This document shows positions 37,433 to 46,864 of a stretch of 64,000 nucleotides of DNA, in pieces (the first letter of the stretch is position 1; every line of letters starts with the position of its first letter). Source of the stretch: JAFDZV01 sp964455525. GTDB lineage: Bacteria > Bacteroidota > Ignavibacteria > OLB7. Both the position numbers and the translations under genes were made by a program. The notes under the pieces were generated by a model that saw only the letters and a list, made by a program, of their open reading frames with translations, did not search any database and was not told the origin of the DNA. The stretch is taken from positions 124,001 through 188,000 of the forward strand of contig CAYVWR010000001.1 of assembly GCA_964455525.1 (NCBI GenBank), given 5' to 3'.

Positions 37433-38620
37433 CTAACTCACCGATGCCTCGTCGATCGTAATGGTCCTTGCAGTGGCATCGAGCGTTGCCAAAGCTCCTA
37501 CCGGCACGGTCAGCTTGCTTTTGATGTGCCCGATTGAAAGCCCATAGACAACGGGGATTTTGAGCGGTTCCAGAATATCGCGCAGCACCTCTTCCAGCGA
37601 GAGCGAAAGGCGGAACTCCCCACTGCGGGAGGATGCCTCGCACTTGGTGAAGCGCCCCAGCGCGACACCAGCGCAGCCCTGCAATTTGCCTCCGAGCACA
37701 AGCTGCATCAGCATCCGGTCGACCTTGTATGGCTCCTCCTGCACCTCCTCCAGAAAGAGGATCTTTCCCTTTGTATCAATGTCGTACGGCGTCCCCATCA
37801 CCGCCGTCACAAGCGAGAGATTGCCACCAACGAGCCGTCCCTGCGCTTTTCCCTTGACGATCGCGGAGGCACGTGCCTCGCTGAACACCGTCCCTTTGAA
37901 CTCATCGCTCTCGGAGAACTCTCCGGCCGGCGCTACTTTCATGACAGTGCGGCGGAAGGAATCGAGTGTATAGCGATCGAACGTGGAGGTAGCCACCGGA
38001 CCATGGAAGGCGATCATATTGGACCGCTGATAGATGGCATTGAGCAGGGCGGTGATATCGGAGTATCCCATAATCACCTTGGGGTTGGCGCGGATCTCAT
38101 CGAAATCGAGCAGGGGGAGAATACGCATAACGCCATACCCGCCGCGAACCGCCATCACGCAGTTCACCTCCGGGTCGCGTATGAACTTCATGAACTCCTC
38201 GGCACGCTTGTCGTCGCGCGCGGCAAGATAACCAAAGCCACGGGTAAGGTGCTGGCCGATCTTGACGTTGAACCCCAGATTACGGAGCGTGGCGGCCGCA
38301 TCCAGAATCTCTCCGCCTGCCACGCCGCTTGCCGGGGCAACGATGGCGATCGTGGAGCCGGCTTTCAGCACGGGCGGCTTGATAAGAGGGACAGAAGGAG
38401 CCTCGGCTTCCCCTTTACGATTTCGGCGCTCGTTCCGTCGCTCCTGCGTGGGTGTGATACGTCCGGGCGTAAGGGTGGAGTCCGGGCGGCGGACGGAGTC
38501 GGCCGGAGCATTGGTACCGGCATCACGGCCGGTCTCGATCTGGGCATGCAACACCACCGGGGCGGCAACGACCCCGGCGATGGCGATGCGTAGAAAACGA
38601 CGGCGGGAACGAACACGCAA
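37433..38620 (-). CDS. LD-carboxypeptidase (muramoyltetrapeptide carboxypeptidase, S66 family)
   Basis: A 395-residue serine peptidase that trims D-Ala from peptidoglycan tetrapeptides during recycling or maturation. It begins with TTG 38620 two bases after the upstream gene's stop and has a twin-arginine-like signal (SRRRFLRIAIAGVVAAPVVL). After a proline-rich linker comes the S66 domain: IAIVAPASG, VRGGYGVMRILPLLDF, nucleophile Ser in MGYSDITALLNAI, Glu in LFLEEVQEEPYKVDRML and His in LSIGHIKSKL. The export signal means it acts outside the cytoplasm, unlike E. coli LdcA. Confidence 0.85.
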   Translation of the reverse strand: MRVRSRRRFLRIAIAGVVAAPVVLHAQIETGRDAGTNAPADSVRRPDSTLTPGRITPTQERRNERRNRKGEAEAPSVPLIKPPVLKAGSTIAIVAPASGVAGGEILDAAATLRNLGFNVKIGQHLTRGFGYLAARDDKRAEEFMKFIRDPEVNCVMAVRGGYGVMRILPLLDFDEIRANPKVIMGYSDITALLNAIYQRSNMIAFHGPVATSTFDRYTLDSFRRTVMKVAPAGEFSESDEFKGTVFSEARASAIVKGKAQGRLVGGNLSLVTAVMGTPYDIDTKGKILFLEEVQEEPYKVDRMLMQLVLGGKLQGCAGVALGRFTKCEASSRSGEFRLSLSLEEVLRDILEPLKIPVVYGLSIGHIKSKLTVPVGALATLDATARTITIDEASVS

Positions 38621-38622
38621 TG

Positions 38623-38904
38623 CTACGTCACCCCTACTGCTCGAAGGCGCTCGCTAAGGATCCGCTCCAGCTCCTTCGGATGAAGCTGAATGCGCGGCTT
38701 GGCCTCGTAGATCGCATGAGCAACCGACGGGATCTCGCCGTTGAGGAATAGATAAATATGATAGCCGAGACGGTTTCCATCGTTCATTTCGAGGAATTCC
38801 ATGCCCTCCACCGCCTCATAGGCGATGCGAGCCAGATCGTACTGCTCAAGCGGCAGACGCGGCTCCGGCCGCCCCTGCACACCAGTTGTCATGATCGGTT
38901 CCAT
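38623..38904 (-). CDS. Hypothetical protein, co-transcribed with the LD-carboxypeptidase
   Basis: A 93-residue frame from ATG 38904 behind a GGTGATC site; its stop lies two bases before the carboxypeptidase start. It is acidic and mostly helical in appearance (LEQYDLARIAYEAVEGMEFL, then HPKELERILSERLRAVG), with no signal peptide or recognised family. Tight spacing points to joint expression. Confidence 0.6.
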   Translation of the reverse strand: MEPIMTTGVQGRPEPRLPLEQYDLARIAYEAVEGMEFLEMNDGNRLGYHIYLFLNGEIPSVAHAIYEAKPRIQLHPKELERILSERLRAVGVT

Positions 38905-39137
38905 AGGATCACCACTCTACATTGAACATAAAAAAGTCATCGGCATCGCATGAATGTACGAAGTTCCGGGAGTTTGGCGTCTATCACCCCCGAGATTCCG
39001 TCGCAACACCGTTCCTCGCCATAGCCATTGCAGGGCCTGAGATGGCTTACAATGCGGCGTGGGGGAAGAATGATGCCCCCAGACACCATCCCTTCGCGCA
39101 CCTTCCGGCCGCAGGGCATGCCGCTCAGTGTCCATCA
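38905..39137. other. Intergenic region
   Basis: No gene recognised. It should contain the promoter of the hypothetical/LD-carboxypeptidase pair. Confidence 0.3.
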
Positions 39138-39717
39138 TCAGCACGTCCAGCTCTCATGCCCCAGCGGAGCCTGGTTCAGTTCCTCCCGGTAGAGACGCCA
39201 TTGCGGCAGAAGCTTATCCATACAGAGGTAAACACCTGGTAGAACTGAGACGCCTGGTAGACGCTGCCGAAGACCGGCATGGCCTCCCCCCCGGCGGCTT
39301 TGCGGGCGGCCCCTGGTCTCCATACCCATCAGGTATATCGGGCATGATGTTCCCGGCCGCAACTTCGAGCTGAGCACCTGACCGATATCGCAGGCTTCGT
39401 AGCGCAGATCGAGCAACACCTTGCCCTGTACCACTTCATTGCACCAGCTATGCCAATCGTACGCCCACTGCCATCGCTGGAGCGAAGAGGGCAACACCCA
39501 GTACATGTGGACAACGTATTGCATCAGATCGGCTGACGACACCTGAACCCGCCGAAAGATCGTAGGTTCCCCGGCTATAACGCCCAGAGCACCATCGCGC
39601 CCTCAGTTCCCCTTGCCCTCGACACCGAAATATCCCGGCTCTACAATATCCTCCGTGGCCGAGGCCTCCTCGAACGGGCAGATATCGACAACCACGAATG
39701 CCAATTGTAGGATGTAT
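39138..39717 (-). pseudogene. Possible decayed coding region
   Basis: The minus-strand frame reads AFVVVDICPFEEASATEDIV, then PGYFGVEGKGN, a TGA stop at 39603-39605, then in the same frame RDGALGVIAGEPTIFRRVQV and VVHMYWVLPSSLQRWQWAYD, with WHSWCNEVVQGKVLLDLRYE further on. Both sides look protein-like, suggesting a gene broken by the in-frame stop and a damaged end. No family is recognised. Confidence 0.35.
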
Positions 39718-39720
39718 ACC

Positions 39721-39785
39721 AGAGGGGGGGTACACAAAAATGTCCCCCCCCTCTCTAAGGATAACTGGCTGACAAAAGCCAGTTA
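39721..39785 (+). other. Two tandem hairpins before the secreted pair
   Basis: AGAGGGGGGG (39721-39730) pairs with CCCCCCCTCT (39745-39754), with an inner ACA/TGT stem. Then TAACTGGCT (39762-39770) pairs with AGCCAGTTA (39777-39785). They lie 145 bases upstream of the first small secreted gene and may end earlier transcription or regulate the leader. Confidence 0.65.
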
Positions 39786-39928
39786 GCTTTAACTTTGATC
39801 GTTTTTCAGGAAGCTCCACTAGTGTAAAGTTTCCCTAGTCCCACCATTGACACTTCAGTGCTTGAGCTCCCGGTAACTACAGTCAGCCAGTCAGGCTGCT
39901 ACAATTCAATGTTTAAGCGGAGAACTCC

Positions 39929-40342
39929 ATGAGATTTACTTTCCGACGAAGCATGGCCCTTATGATGATGATGATGATGGGGATCATGTTCTTTACTGCC
40001 AATCAGGCAAGTGCTCGCATCGTCACTTACGATGGTCCCTGTGTTTTAGGCGGCAACTGGAGCATGGTCATTACCATCAACGACAACACGGGTGAGGTCA
40101 CTCGCAGGGAGGGAACAAACTGCAATGGTGAGATATGGGTAGATCATTGCATGGTCTCGATAGGCAGCAATCTCGGTTCAACCAGTGAATACTATATCCA
40201 GGACGTTTCGATCACTCCTCACTGGTGGATACGGTTCAACACGGATCACGCCGGGAACATTACGAGCATGTGGGGTAAGGATGCTGATGGAAACCACTGG
40301 ATCGCCAGCGTTGGTACAGGCAGCAATCACGAACTGGAGTAA
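39929..40342 (+). CDS. Small secreted protein (paralogue A) in a low-GC island
   Basis: A 137-residue exported protein. ATG 39929 has a GCGGAGA site. The signal peptide contains six consecutive ATG codons (39962-39979) and ends NQASARI. The mature part has three Cys and a C-terminal motif (IRFNTDHAGNITSMWGKDAD) shared with the next gene. GC is about ten points lower than surrounding genes, suggesting transfer. No family is recognised. It probably acts in the periplasm or outside the cell. Confidence 0.75.
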   Translation: MRFTFRRSMALMMMMMMGIMFFTANQASARIVTYDGPCVLGGNWSMVITINDNTGEVTRREGTNCNGEIWVDHCMVSIGSNLGSTSEYYIQDVSITPHWWIRFNTDHAGNITSMWGKDADGNHWIASVGTGSNHELE

Positions 40343-40356
40343 TGGGGATCTGCTCT

Positions 40357-40725
40357 ATGAAAAAATCCATTATTGCCATTCTTGTGGCCACTGTCACATT
40401 TTGCACTGCTTGGGCCCAGACTATTTCCAAGACCGAGCAACTTGACTGTGCAAACGGATTCGCAGACGCATACCTGATCACGGATATAGATGCCCTCGTT
40501 GGTTGCATTCTATCTCAACATGGCATAGGGTGCGACGGCCAGCCGTTCCGTCATGATTTTACCATCCAAGTTCGCCCGTCAGATTTGATAGCACCATTTG
40601 ATTACCTCTATTCTGGGGTTACAGTTGCTGGCACATGGTACGTGAAGATCGACTACGACAACGGTCAATTTGTAAGAGCGTGGGGAAAAAAGGCAGACGG
40701 TAGCTACTACGAGGCCAAACTCTAA
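40357..40725 (+). CDS. Small secreted protein (paralogue B) in a low-GC island
   Basis: A 122-residue exported protein. ATG 40357 behind GGGGATC is preferred to ATG 40342, which overlaps the stop of paralogue A; the signal peptide (KKSIIAILVATVTFCTAWAQ) starts cleanly there. The C-terminal part WYVKIDYDNGQFVRAWGKKA then DGSYY matches paralogue A in the W-x-(I/V)-(R/K) ... WGK-x-A-D-G pattern. The 15-base gap suggests an operon and an old duplication. Three Cys remain in the mature half. Function is unknown. Confidence 0.75.
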   Translation: MKKSIIAILVATVTFCTAWAQTISKTEQLDCANGFADAYLITDIDALVGCILSQHGIGCDGQPFRHDFTIQVRPSDLIAPFDYLYSGVTVAGTWYVKIDYDNGQFVRAWGKKADGSYYEAKL

Positions 40726-40762
40726 TAACTACTATCCCCGCACTACCGTTAATCTGATTAAT

Positions 40763-41089
40763 TCAACCTCCGAAAAAGGCCTTACGATCCAGTACGGCCT
40801 TTTTCACTTTCTCCACTGCTCCCACCATCAAGGCAACATTAAAAATCTCATCAGCCAGACCTTCAGCAATAAGCAAGCCGGCAGGATCACCGACAACTGA
40901 ACTTTTTTGGGGATTTCTAAGCAACACCACATCCCACCCCACCGATAACGCCAGCATCCGATGTACTTCCGGCTCCGATAGAATCCGTTCTCCGGTAGTC
41001 TGTTTCATCTTCGGTAGCTCAATCGGCGCCCCGACGTTGTATCCCAGATAGCCAGTCCGCTTATGAGCATAGGAAACACACCGCTGCAA
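40763..41089 (-). pseudogene. Tyrosine-recombinase remnant
   Basis: The 108-codon frame contains GYNVGAPIELPKMKQTTGER followed by ILSEPEVHRMLALS. This matches the start of the catalytic domain of XerC/phage-type integrases, where a core-binding helix pair leads to RILSEEEVxRLL. After LLRN the match to the recombinase ends and no Arg/His/Tyr catalytic residues follow. The start is TTG. It is an inactive fragment, a trace of past integration. Confidence 0.6.
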
Positions 41090-41187
41090 GGATGGTCTTT
41101 TGGGACGAGAGAGAGATCACGCAGCGCATGTCCGCTACGCTTGAGGGGAACAGCCATGCAACCACATCACCACGACATCCCAATCAT

Positions 41188-41540
41188 TTACCATCTGGCT
41201 GACCGGGCTAGGTGCCCCCACAGGAGCACCACAGGGAACGGTGCCCGGGGCATCGACCAGTATTGCCGCCAGCATTGATCCCACAGAAAATCTTTCACTC
41301 CATCCATATCATATCTACTGTTTTCTAAGAGCCTATCCCAAAACCTACTGGGACTTGTTTGTCGAACCGCTAGCGAAGCATTGAGGAACGGCGTTCCACT
41401 AGCAGCCGGTGCGCAGCACATAGAGAATGCCGTTGAGAATCACGCGGAAGCTGATCGCTGGTCGGCCGGCTGTATCGGTCTGCTTTTGTTTGGGCAACAG
41501 CGGTTGTGTGTTCTGCCACAGATCATCGGGTATCGACATA
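41188..41540 (-). mobile_element. IS5-family transposase remnant
   Basis: From ATG 41540 the frame reads MSIPDDLWQNTQPLLPKQKQ, then PAISFRVILNGILYVLRTGC, then a TAG stop (41399-41401) in place of the expected Gln, then WNAVPQCFASGST. These are the N-terminal motifs of IS5/IS427-group transposases (DUF4096). A later piece, RYDMDGVKDFLW, is in another frame. The DDE catalytic part is lost and no terminal inverted repeats were recognised. Confidence 0.7.
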
Positions 41541-41678
41541 TCGTCATAGCGCTTCTATACCGGGGCATGAAATCGGCAAAAGCGGCCCCTGATCTTTCGG
41601 AGCAGACCATTCAACCCACCATACACGATCTGCTCCGGCACATCTGTGCTCCTGCCTGGTTGTTTCCGGCAGCACCGA

Positions 41679-42299
41679 TCATGCTTTGCTTACAATCGCT
41701 TGAACGGTAGCAAGCACACGATCGCGTGTGGGCCATGTAGAGCCAAGAAACGCGAGTTGGGAGAATGCCGGGATAAGATGTACAAGGCGCTCGGGATGGC
41801 TTTGCAGGTAACCGACGGCAATCCAGTAGAGAGCGATGGCGGCCGATACCAGCGCGGGGATCGTAAAGAGCACACCACGCCCGATCACCGCGCTCTGCAC
41901 CAGCAGCAGCAGCTTCTCGACCGGATCGGTTACCGTGATGGCTCCCTCGCGCATCGGCTTGGCGGCATACGAGGCGAGCTGCCGACGGCCCAGCCGCAGC
42001 CTGTACACAAGTATCCCTCCGATGATCCCGACAACCGTCACCCCCCAGATGATGCTTGCAAGCACCGTGACCGAAGAGTTCAGCGCCATTCCCTGTCTCA
42101 TCATCGCATCGCTCGACATAGCGAAGAAGAAGAGGAACATCACCAGCAGCAGCATGACACTAAACACCAGAACCGAGTAGAAGATCTGCATGATCCGAAG
42201 GCGCCGCACCGTCAGTTGTTCCTGTACCTGATCGAAATCAACGTCCGAGAGAGATGTCATAACAAGGGTATCCGTAGGTAAAGAGGAGGCAGATCGCAT
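41679..42299 (-). CDS. Membrane protein of unknown function
   Basis: A 206-residue protein with four probable membrane helices (LRIMQIFYSVLVFSVMLLLV, then MFLFFF; SIIWGVTVVGIIGGILVYRL; VLFTIPALVSAAIALYWIAV; a final weak one). No family is named. An internal ATG at 42260 (MTSLSDV) is an equally good start; neither has a clear ribosome site. Confidence 0.65.
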   Translation of the reverse strand: MRSASSLPTDTLVMTSLSDVDFDQVQEQLTVRRLRIMQIFYSVLVFSVMLLLVMFLFFFAMSSDAMMRQGMALNSSVTVLASIIWGVTVVGIIGGILVYRLRLGRRQLASYAAKPMREGAITVTDPVEKLLLLVQSAVIGRGVLFTIPALVSAAIALYWIAVGYLQSHPERLVHLIPAFSQLAFLGSTWPTRDRVLATVQAIVSKA

Positions 42300-42432
42300 T
42301 TGGCCGGGCCGCTATGCCCGAAGACAAAGGAACCACTGTGCCGGTTGCCCAGCAAGAACCTCTTCGCAAAAAGATGTTCAGGATGCGCCGATCGGGCGCA
42401 CGTGGCATATCCGCAGGCCAAGCGGCGGCATG

Positions 42433-42948
42433 TTATAGATCAATCAGATAGCGGCACTTGTATCGGTCGCCACGCATATACAGTTCATGGCTCTTTGGCA
42501 GGGCCACCGTATCGATCAGCCTGCCACCGATCAGTTCACAGGTTCTACGCGAGGCCTGATTATCGGGATTACATGTGATCCACAACATCTGAAACCCATG
42601 CCTGCGGGCCAATGGAAACAGAAGTTTGCAACTGCGCGCAGCATAACCGTGGCCCCGGTGCTCGGCAAAAACCCCGTACCCGATATGACCGAAATACCGC
42701 ACCAGATTATCCCCCCCTCCGATTCGTATATCGATCTCCCCCAGTATCGTAGCTGTTCCGGTGCACCGCATCTCGAAACGATACGCAGGCGCCCAATCGC
42801 GCAGCGGATTGCCGGGCGCGCACTCTACCAGAACAAGCTCAAGGTCGCCATCGACCAGACATCCCGGATCAAGGAAATCGAACGATTCGCCATCGCTCAC
42901 CAGCGCCTTGCGAATAACTCCCAGCAGACGGTTGACATTGGCATTCAT
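42433..42948 (-). CDS. GNAT-family N-acetyltransferase
   Basis: A 171-residue acetyltransferase. ATG 42948 follows AAAAGGG; a longer frame to 43164 adds non-conserved sequence. Motif A is seen as GYGVFAEHRGHGYAARSCKL, followed by LFPLARRHGFQMLWITCNPD and NQASRRTCELIG, the acetyl-CoA binding and dimer motifs of the RimJ/RimL-like GNAT group. The ending LPKSHELYMRGDRYKCRY resembles proteins annotated as acetyltransferases acting on small molecules or protein N-termini. Substrate unknown. Confidence 0.85.
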   Translation of the reverse strand: MNANVNRLLGVIRKALVSDGESFDFLDPGCLVDGDLELVLVECAPGNPLRDWAPAYRFEMRCTGTATILGEIDIRIGGGDNLVRYFGHIGYGVFAEHRGHGYAARSCKLLFPLARRHGFQMLWITCNPDNQASRRTCELIGGRLIDTVALPKSHELYMRGDRYKCRYLIDL

Positions 42949-43518
42949 AGCAACCCTTTTCAGCATCGGATATAGCGCCATCGATGGACTATCTCCATTC
43001 CCGCACCTGCCTGCCGGAGCAGGACACTCCCATATAGAGCAACCTGTAACGCCTGATAATGCAGAAACTCCCGGAGCAAAAGGGTTTCGTTCCAGGAGCG
43101 TTCGGACAGATCGTAGCGGAGGATGGCAACCCGCGTTCCTTGCAGGCAGTTCGAGCACCGCCATACTGTATAATCAGATCGGGATATTGCCGTGGACATT
43201 TCCCAAGCAGCACCGTGCAGACAACCACGGCTCTCCCCTGCGCTGGCATGCCCGCCGATCGCTCAAAGGACTTTCAATGCTGGGGGGCACCGGCAGTCTC
43301 CGGCACAGATCAATGCGGTTCCCGAACAACCTTGCTCTCCATTGCGCAACTGATAGGATAGGCGCAGACCGGGCAAAGATATGAAGACTACGGGGGGAAT
43401 AACAGCAGGGGTGAAGCTATACGGGACCGATCTTTTTTACGGACCCGCACGGCAGCACCACAGGCTACGGCGCAGGATGCGCTGACCTGCCCTATGGAAT
43501 ACACCGATGGCGTTATGG
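42949..43518. other. Region with one weak minus-strand frame
   Basis: Between the GNAT and membrane-protein genes. A minus-strand frame 42960-43199 (containing DYTVWRCSNCLQGTRVAILR, later LLLREFLHYQALQVALYG) looks somewhat protein-like, with no good ribosome site. It might be a short gene or a decayed one. Confidence 0.3.
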
Positions 43519-43935
43519 TTACTCCCCCACCCCATCCATATGTATATTCAGGAGTTGAAAGACCGAGGCGCTTACCAGAAACATGACCGCAAGCAGAAGT
43601 AATGCCTTGCCCGCCGCACGAGCACCATATTGCCACCCTCTGGAACGCACAAGATAGATGCAGAGGCTGATGATGCTGAAGATGGTAAGAGAGGCTCCCA
43701 TCAGAGGCCGGAGATGTTCGGCGACCTCCAGGCTATCCAGATAGGCCCAATAGCAGACGAGGACCCCGGCAAGAAGCAGCGCGATCAGGAGCAGAGAGAC
43801 ACGCCCGTCCCTGGTATCAACCAGGGCAATCAGCGGCACCAGAGCTGCCAGCACAAGCTCACCCAGGATAATGCCCCGTTTGGTTCCGGTATAATCCGGA
43901 AGCGATATGGGATCGATCCTCCGCATCTTCTTCAC
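43519..43935 (-). CDS. Small four-helix membrane protein
   Basis: A 138-residue protein with GTG 43935, placed after GGAGA at good spacing. Four hydrophobic helices are seen (GIILGELVLAALVPLIALV, VSLLLIALLLAGVLVCYWAY, LTIFSIISLCIYLV, ALLLLAVMFLVSASVFQLL). The N-terminus is basic (KKMRRIDP). No family recognised; probably inner membrane. Confidence 0.65.
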   Translation of the reverse strand: MKKMRRIDPISLPDYTGTKRGIILGELVLAALVPLIALVDTRDGRVSLLLIALLLAGVLVCYWAYLDSLEVAEHLRPLMGASLTIFSIISLCIYLVRSRGWQYGARAAGKALLLLAVMFLVSASVFQLLNIHMDGVGE

Positions 43936-44186
43936 GCGTTCTCCATCGTCGATCGCATGCGCTGTGTGCCCACATCACCCGGAGAAGGCAATTCGCCGTT
44001 CCTATCAGGTATCAACAGGCTCTGGCGTTTCCCTATCGGCTCGCCGACGCAGGATCGAGATCTGAAAATCCCTGGTTGTATGACGAGCCTTGGCGTAATC
44101 TCTTGCATCCTGCCATAGGTAGATCGGCAGCATCCACCGGGATGATGCGGGCATGGAATCCGGCCTCCGCAATACCGAAGCCCCGC

Positions 44187-44843
44187 TTATCCCCTGCGTT
44201 CTCTTAACTCCTGCAATCCCTCCTGCACCTCCTCGCGCGGCAGATTTCCGTTGCTCAAGTCCACAGCATCCTTCATCAGCAGCCGCTCATAGAACGCGAT
44301 GCCCTCATCAAGCATATCCGCTTGGCCGTTGTGGAGAATCTCGAAGAGAAGGTCCTCGGCATCGGCATAGAAACCTCCAATCTCGAGATAAGCAAACAGA
44401 AGCCGGGCCACAGATGGTGGAAGATCACGTCCAGCCGTACACGCAACAAGCATCTCGATCCTCTCCGGCGTCTCCAGCGGCAGCGCGATATCGCCCGATC
44501 CATATACATCGAGCAGTATGCCCAGCGCCTTTGCATGAAAATCCTCCTCCTCCGCCTGATTGCCGTTCAGCCCGGCGATATCCCCCAGTTCCTTCAGAAT
44601 ATTGCCCAGGGCCACTCTTTTTCTGATGTCGTCCCCCTCGTCACCCTCCTTCGCATATGCAAGGATCTCCTCGACGCTCATCATTCGGAGCTGTGCGGTG
44701 TTCCGCTCGAAAAGGCGGCCGCAGAACTCGTCGATCTCTGCCAGCGCCACATCGAAACGGCGGGTCTCCTTCAGGAAAACGAGCCGACCAAGGAATTGGG
44801 CAAGCTCCTCGATCATCGTCAGGATATAGTCTTTTCTATACAT
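44187..44843 (-). CDS. DUF6483 family protein
   Basis: A 218-residue soluble helical protein. It starts MYRKDYILTMIEELAQFLGR at ATG 44843, the characteristic opening of the DUF6483 family; an earlier start at 44861 adds six residues. The rest is helical, TPR-like, with many Leu and Glu residues (DLPPSVARLLFAYLEIGG, YADAEDLLFEIL). Family function is unknown. No signal peptide. Confidence 0.7.
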   Translation of the reverse strand: MYRKDYILTMIEELAQFLGRLVFLKETRRFDVALAEIDEFCGRLFERNTAQLRMMSVEEILAYAKEGDEGDDIRKRVALGNILKELGDIAGLNGNQAEEEDFHAKALGILLDVYGSGDIALPLETPERIEMLVACTAGRDLPPSVARLLFAYLEIGGFYADAEDLLFEILHNGQADMLDEGIAFYERLLMKDAVDLSNGNLPREEVQEGLQELRERRG

Positions 44844-44990
44844 TTGAATATGCCTGTACAAACGCCGTAGATGTGCGGCCGTACTCTATGTTAGTGATGT
44901 ATGGGTGATATCTGGCGCCCGAAGCGGGGGCAGGGCATGTTGCCGGGCACGTGCGCGTTTGCATGCCTGGCAGGTTCCCGAACACGATGG

Positions 44991-46031
44991 TCAGCGCCGG
45001 TCTGCCTCTGCCCAGTGAAAATCGCGCGACCAGGCAAGGAACTCCCGGACACGCCCGGCATTCTGCTGCAACCATTCAACAACATCAGGATCGCCCTGTG
45101 CCTGATGGATGTAGTGGGCAAAGGGATCGGCGTACCCACGCCGTGCAAGCTCTACGAAGTACGGCAGGTAATAGCGCACGGCAAATCCTTTGCCCATCGT
45201 GGCCGAATCGGCAGTAGCAAGAACCCGCATCACACCGTTCAGCCGCGCAATTCCCAGGGCAGCCTCGTCGCCTGCCTGGCGCGGGGCTACCTGGCGCAGT
45301 GCGGCCTCGATTTCGGCGAATCGTCCTTCGGACTCTCCCTTCCCCATCTTCCCGCTGCGCTCCAGCCGAAGCAGATCGCCGATCAAGAGAATGGAGGTTT
45401 CGGCACGGCTTGACCCCGACTCCAGGATCACCGCCCTGCTCAGGGCCATAAGCGCCGGTATACGATATCCCTGCTGGAAGTACACCTGTCCGAGACCGAT
45501 ATGGCTGCTTGTATGGTTCGGATTGATGAGCAGGGCCTGTTTGAAACATTCGCGGGCATTGTCGAGGCGCTCAAGGTGCAGGTAGGTGATGCCCAGATTG
45601 TAGTGGAGCAGATAATTGTCAGGCTCCAGCACCAGCCCCTCCTTGTATGCCCCCACCGCTTTCTGCGACTGCTTGAGCATATCGTAGCTGGTGCCGATCA
45701 TCAGATAAAAATAGCCGATATGCTCCGATTCATACTCGGCACCCCGCCGGGCGGTCTCCAGACAGCGGTGGAAGTCCCGACTGTCATAATAGCTGGCGGT
45801 GAGGTCGAACAAGGCCTCCACATTATCCGGGTTCAGCCGGAGCACGTCCGTATATCGGCCGATCGCGCCATCGTAGTCCTGATTATCATGCTGGCGATGC
45901 CCCGCCTCGATCAGCAGCGCCTGCTCCTGGTTCGATGGAACCGGCGAGCGGCGTTGTGCCAGAACATCCGTGCTAAGAACGACCAGAAGGGCCACTGGGA
46001 TCAACAGAGGCGATACGCTGACCTTGATCAT
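44991..46031 (-). CDS. Exported TPR-repeat protein
   Basis: A 346-residue protein from ATG 46031 with a signal peptide (LLIPVALLVVLSTDVLAQ) and at least five TPR units: DNQDYDGAIGRYTDVLRLNP, DSRDFHRCLETARRGAEY, KQSQKAVGAYKEGLVLEP, ERLDNARECFKQALLINP and QQGYRIPALMALSRAVIL. A helical C-terminus of about 120 residues without repeats follows. It probably acts as a periplasmic scaffold. Neighbours give no specific role. Confidence 0.8.
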   Translation of the reverse strand: MIKVSVSPLLIPVALLVVLSTDVLAQRRSPVPSNQEQALLIEAGHRQHDNQDYDGAIGRYTDVLRLNPDNVEALFDLTASYYDSRDFHRCLETARRGAEYESEHIGYFYLMIGTSYDMLKQSQKAVGAYKEGLVLEPDNYLLHYNLGITYLHLERLDNARECFKQALLINPNHTSSHIGLGQVYFQQGYRIPALMALSRAVILESGSSRAETSILLIGDLLRLERSGKMGKGESEGRFAEIEAALRQVAPRQAGDEAALGIARLNGVMRVLATADSATMGKGFAVRYYLPYFVELARRGYADPFAHYIHQAQGDPDVVEWLQQNAGRVREFLAWSRDFHWAEADRR

Positions 46032-46864
46032 GTCTTGGAGTACATCTCAACCATGCGGGGGAAGCCGGACAACGGGTGCCACCCCAATCCGGACCTGAAA
46101 TATAGCAGAGGAAACCGTGCATCGGAAGGGGCGCGATGGAATAGTTTCATCGTCGTGCCACCACTACACCGTAGGCATCCGAACCGGATGCCGGGCATGC
46201 TGGGAAAAAGGTCCGGCAGAGACGGCCCTCCGGCTGTCCGATTTCCTCCCCTTCGGTTGTCAGCATTTCAACAACGGCAAAGCAATGCGTCCGTAGCCGG
46301 CCCGCGCTACAGGCCATGCTTCCAGAATATCCCAGACGATCGGCCCATGTTCGGACGATGGGTAACAGCGACTCCTTCTTCGATCGTCTGGGAACGGGGC
46401 TGGTCCCGGTGGGGCGCATAGCACAGCGCCCCACCGGCCCAACCTGTACGGCAGCAGATCCTCTTTTACCACACACGGATCATCGCATCAGCCTGCCTTA
46501 TCTCCTTATTCCCTCTCGGCTCGTTCTGCTCCTGCATCCATCATCATATCCTCTCCATCACTATATTCTCTTCCGGTATTGCCCACAACGGTCGGATCGC
46601 CTCTGGTTCTGCGGCGTGCCATCCGGGCCGGATGTGTACGATCGCGGGGGGATATGCTAGATTTACGCCCCGGCGTGGTATTGCGGAAGGGCGATCGCCC
46701 TGAATATTCCCGGACCGGCGCCGTTGCATCCCATCCGCTACTCTGGCGGCCATCACGCCGATCGTCTTCCCCTCCTTCACACGAGCCGATCATGGCACTG
46801 TGCCGGGAACGGTGCAATAAAGCGCCATGTACACGTCTGTTGTACATCGCCATATGTAAGCAGC
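46032..46864. other. Divergent intergenic region with a GC-rich hairpin
   Basis: About 830 bases between the TPR gene and mcrB. CCGGTGGGGCGC (46406-46417) pairs perfectly with GCGCCCCACCGG (46426-46437) over twelve base pairs. No credible gene is seen; a 47-codon upstream extension of the mcrB frame is judged non-coding. Confidence 0.45.
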
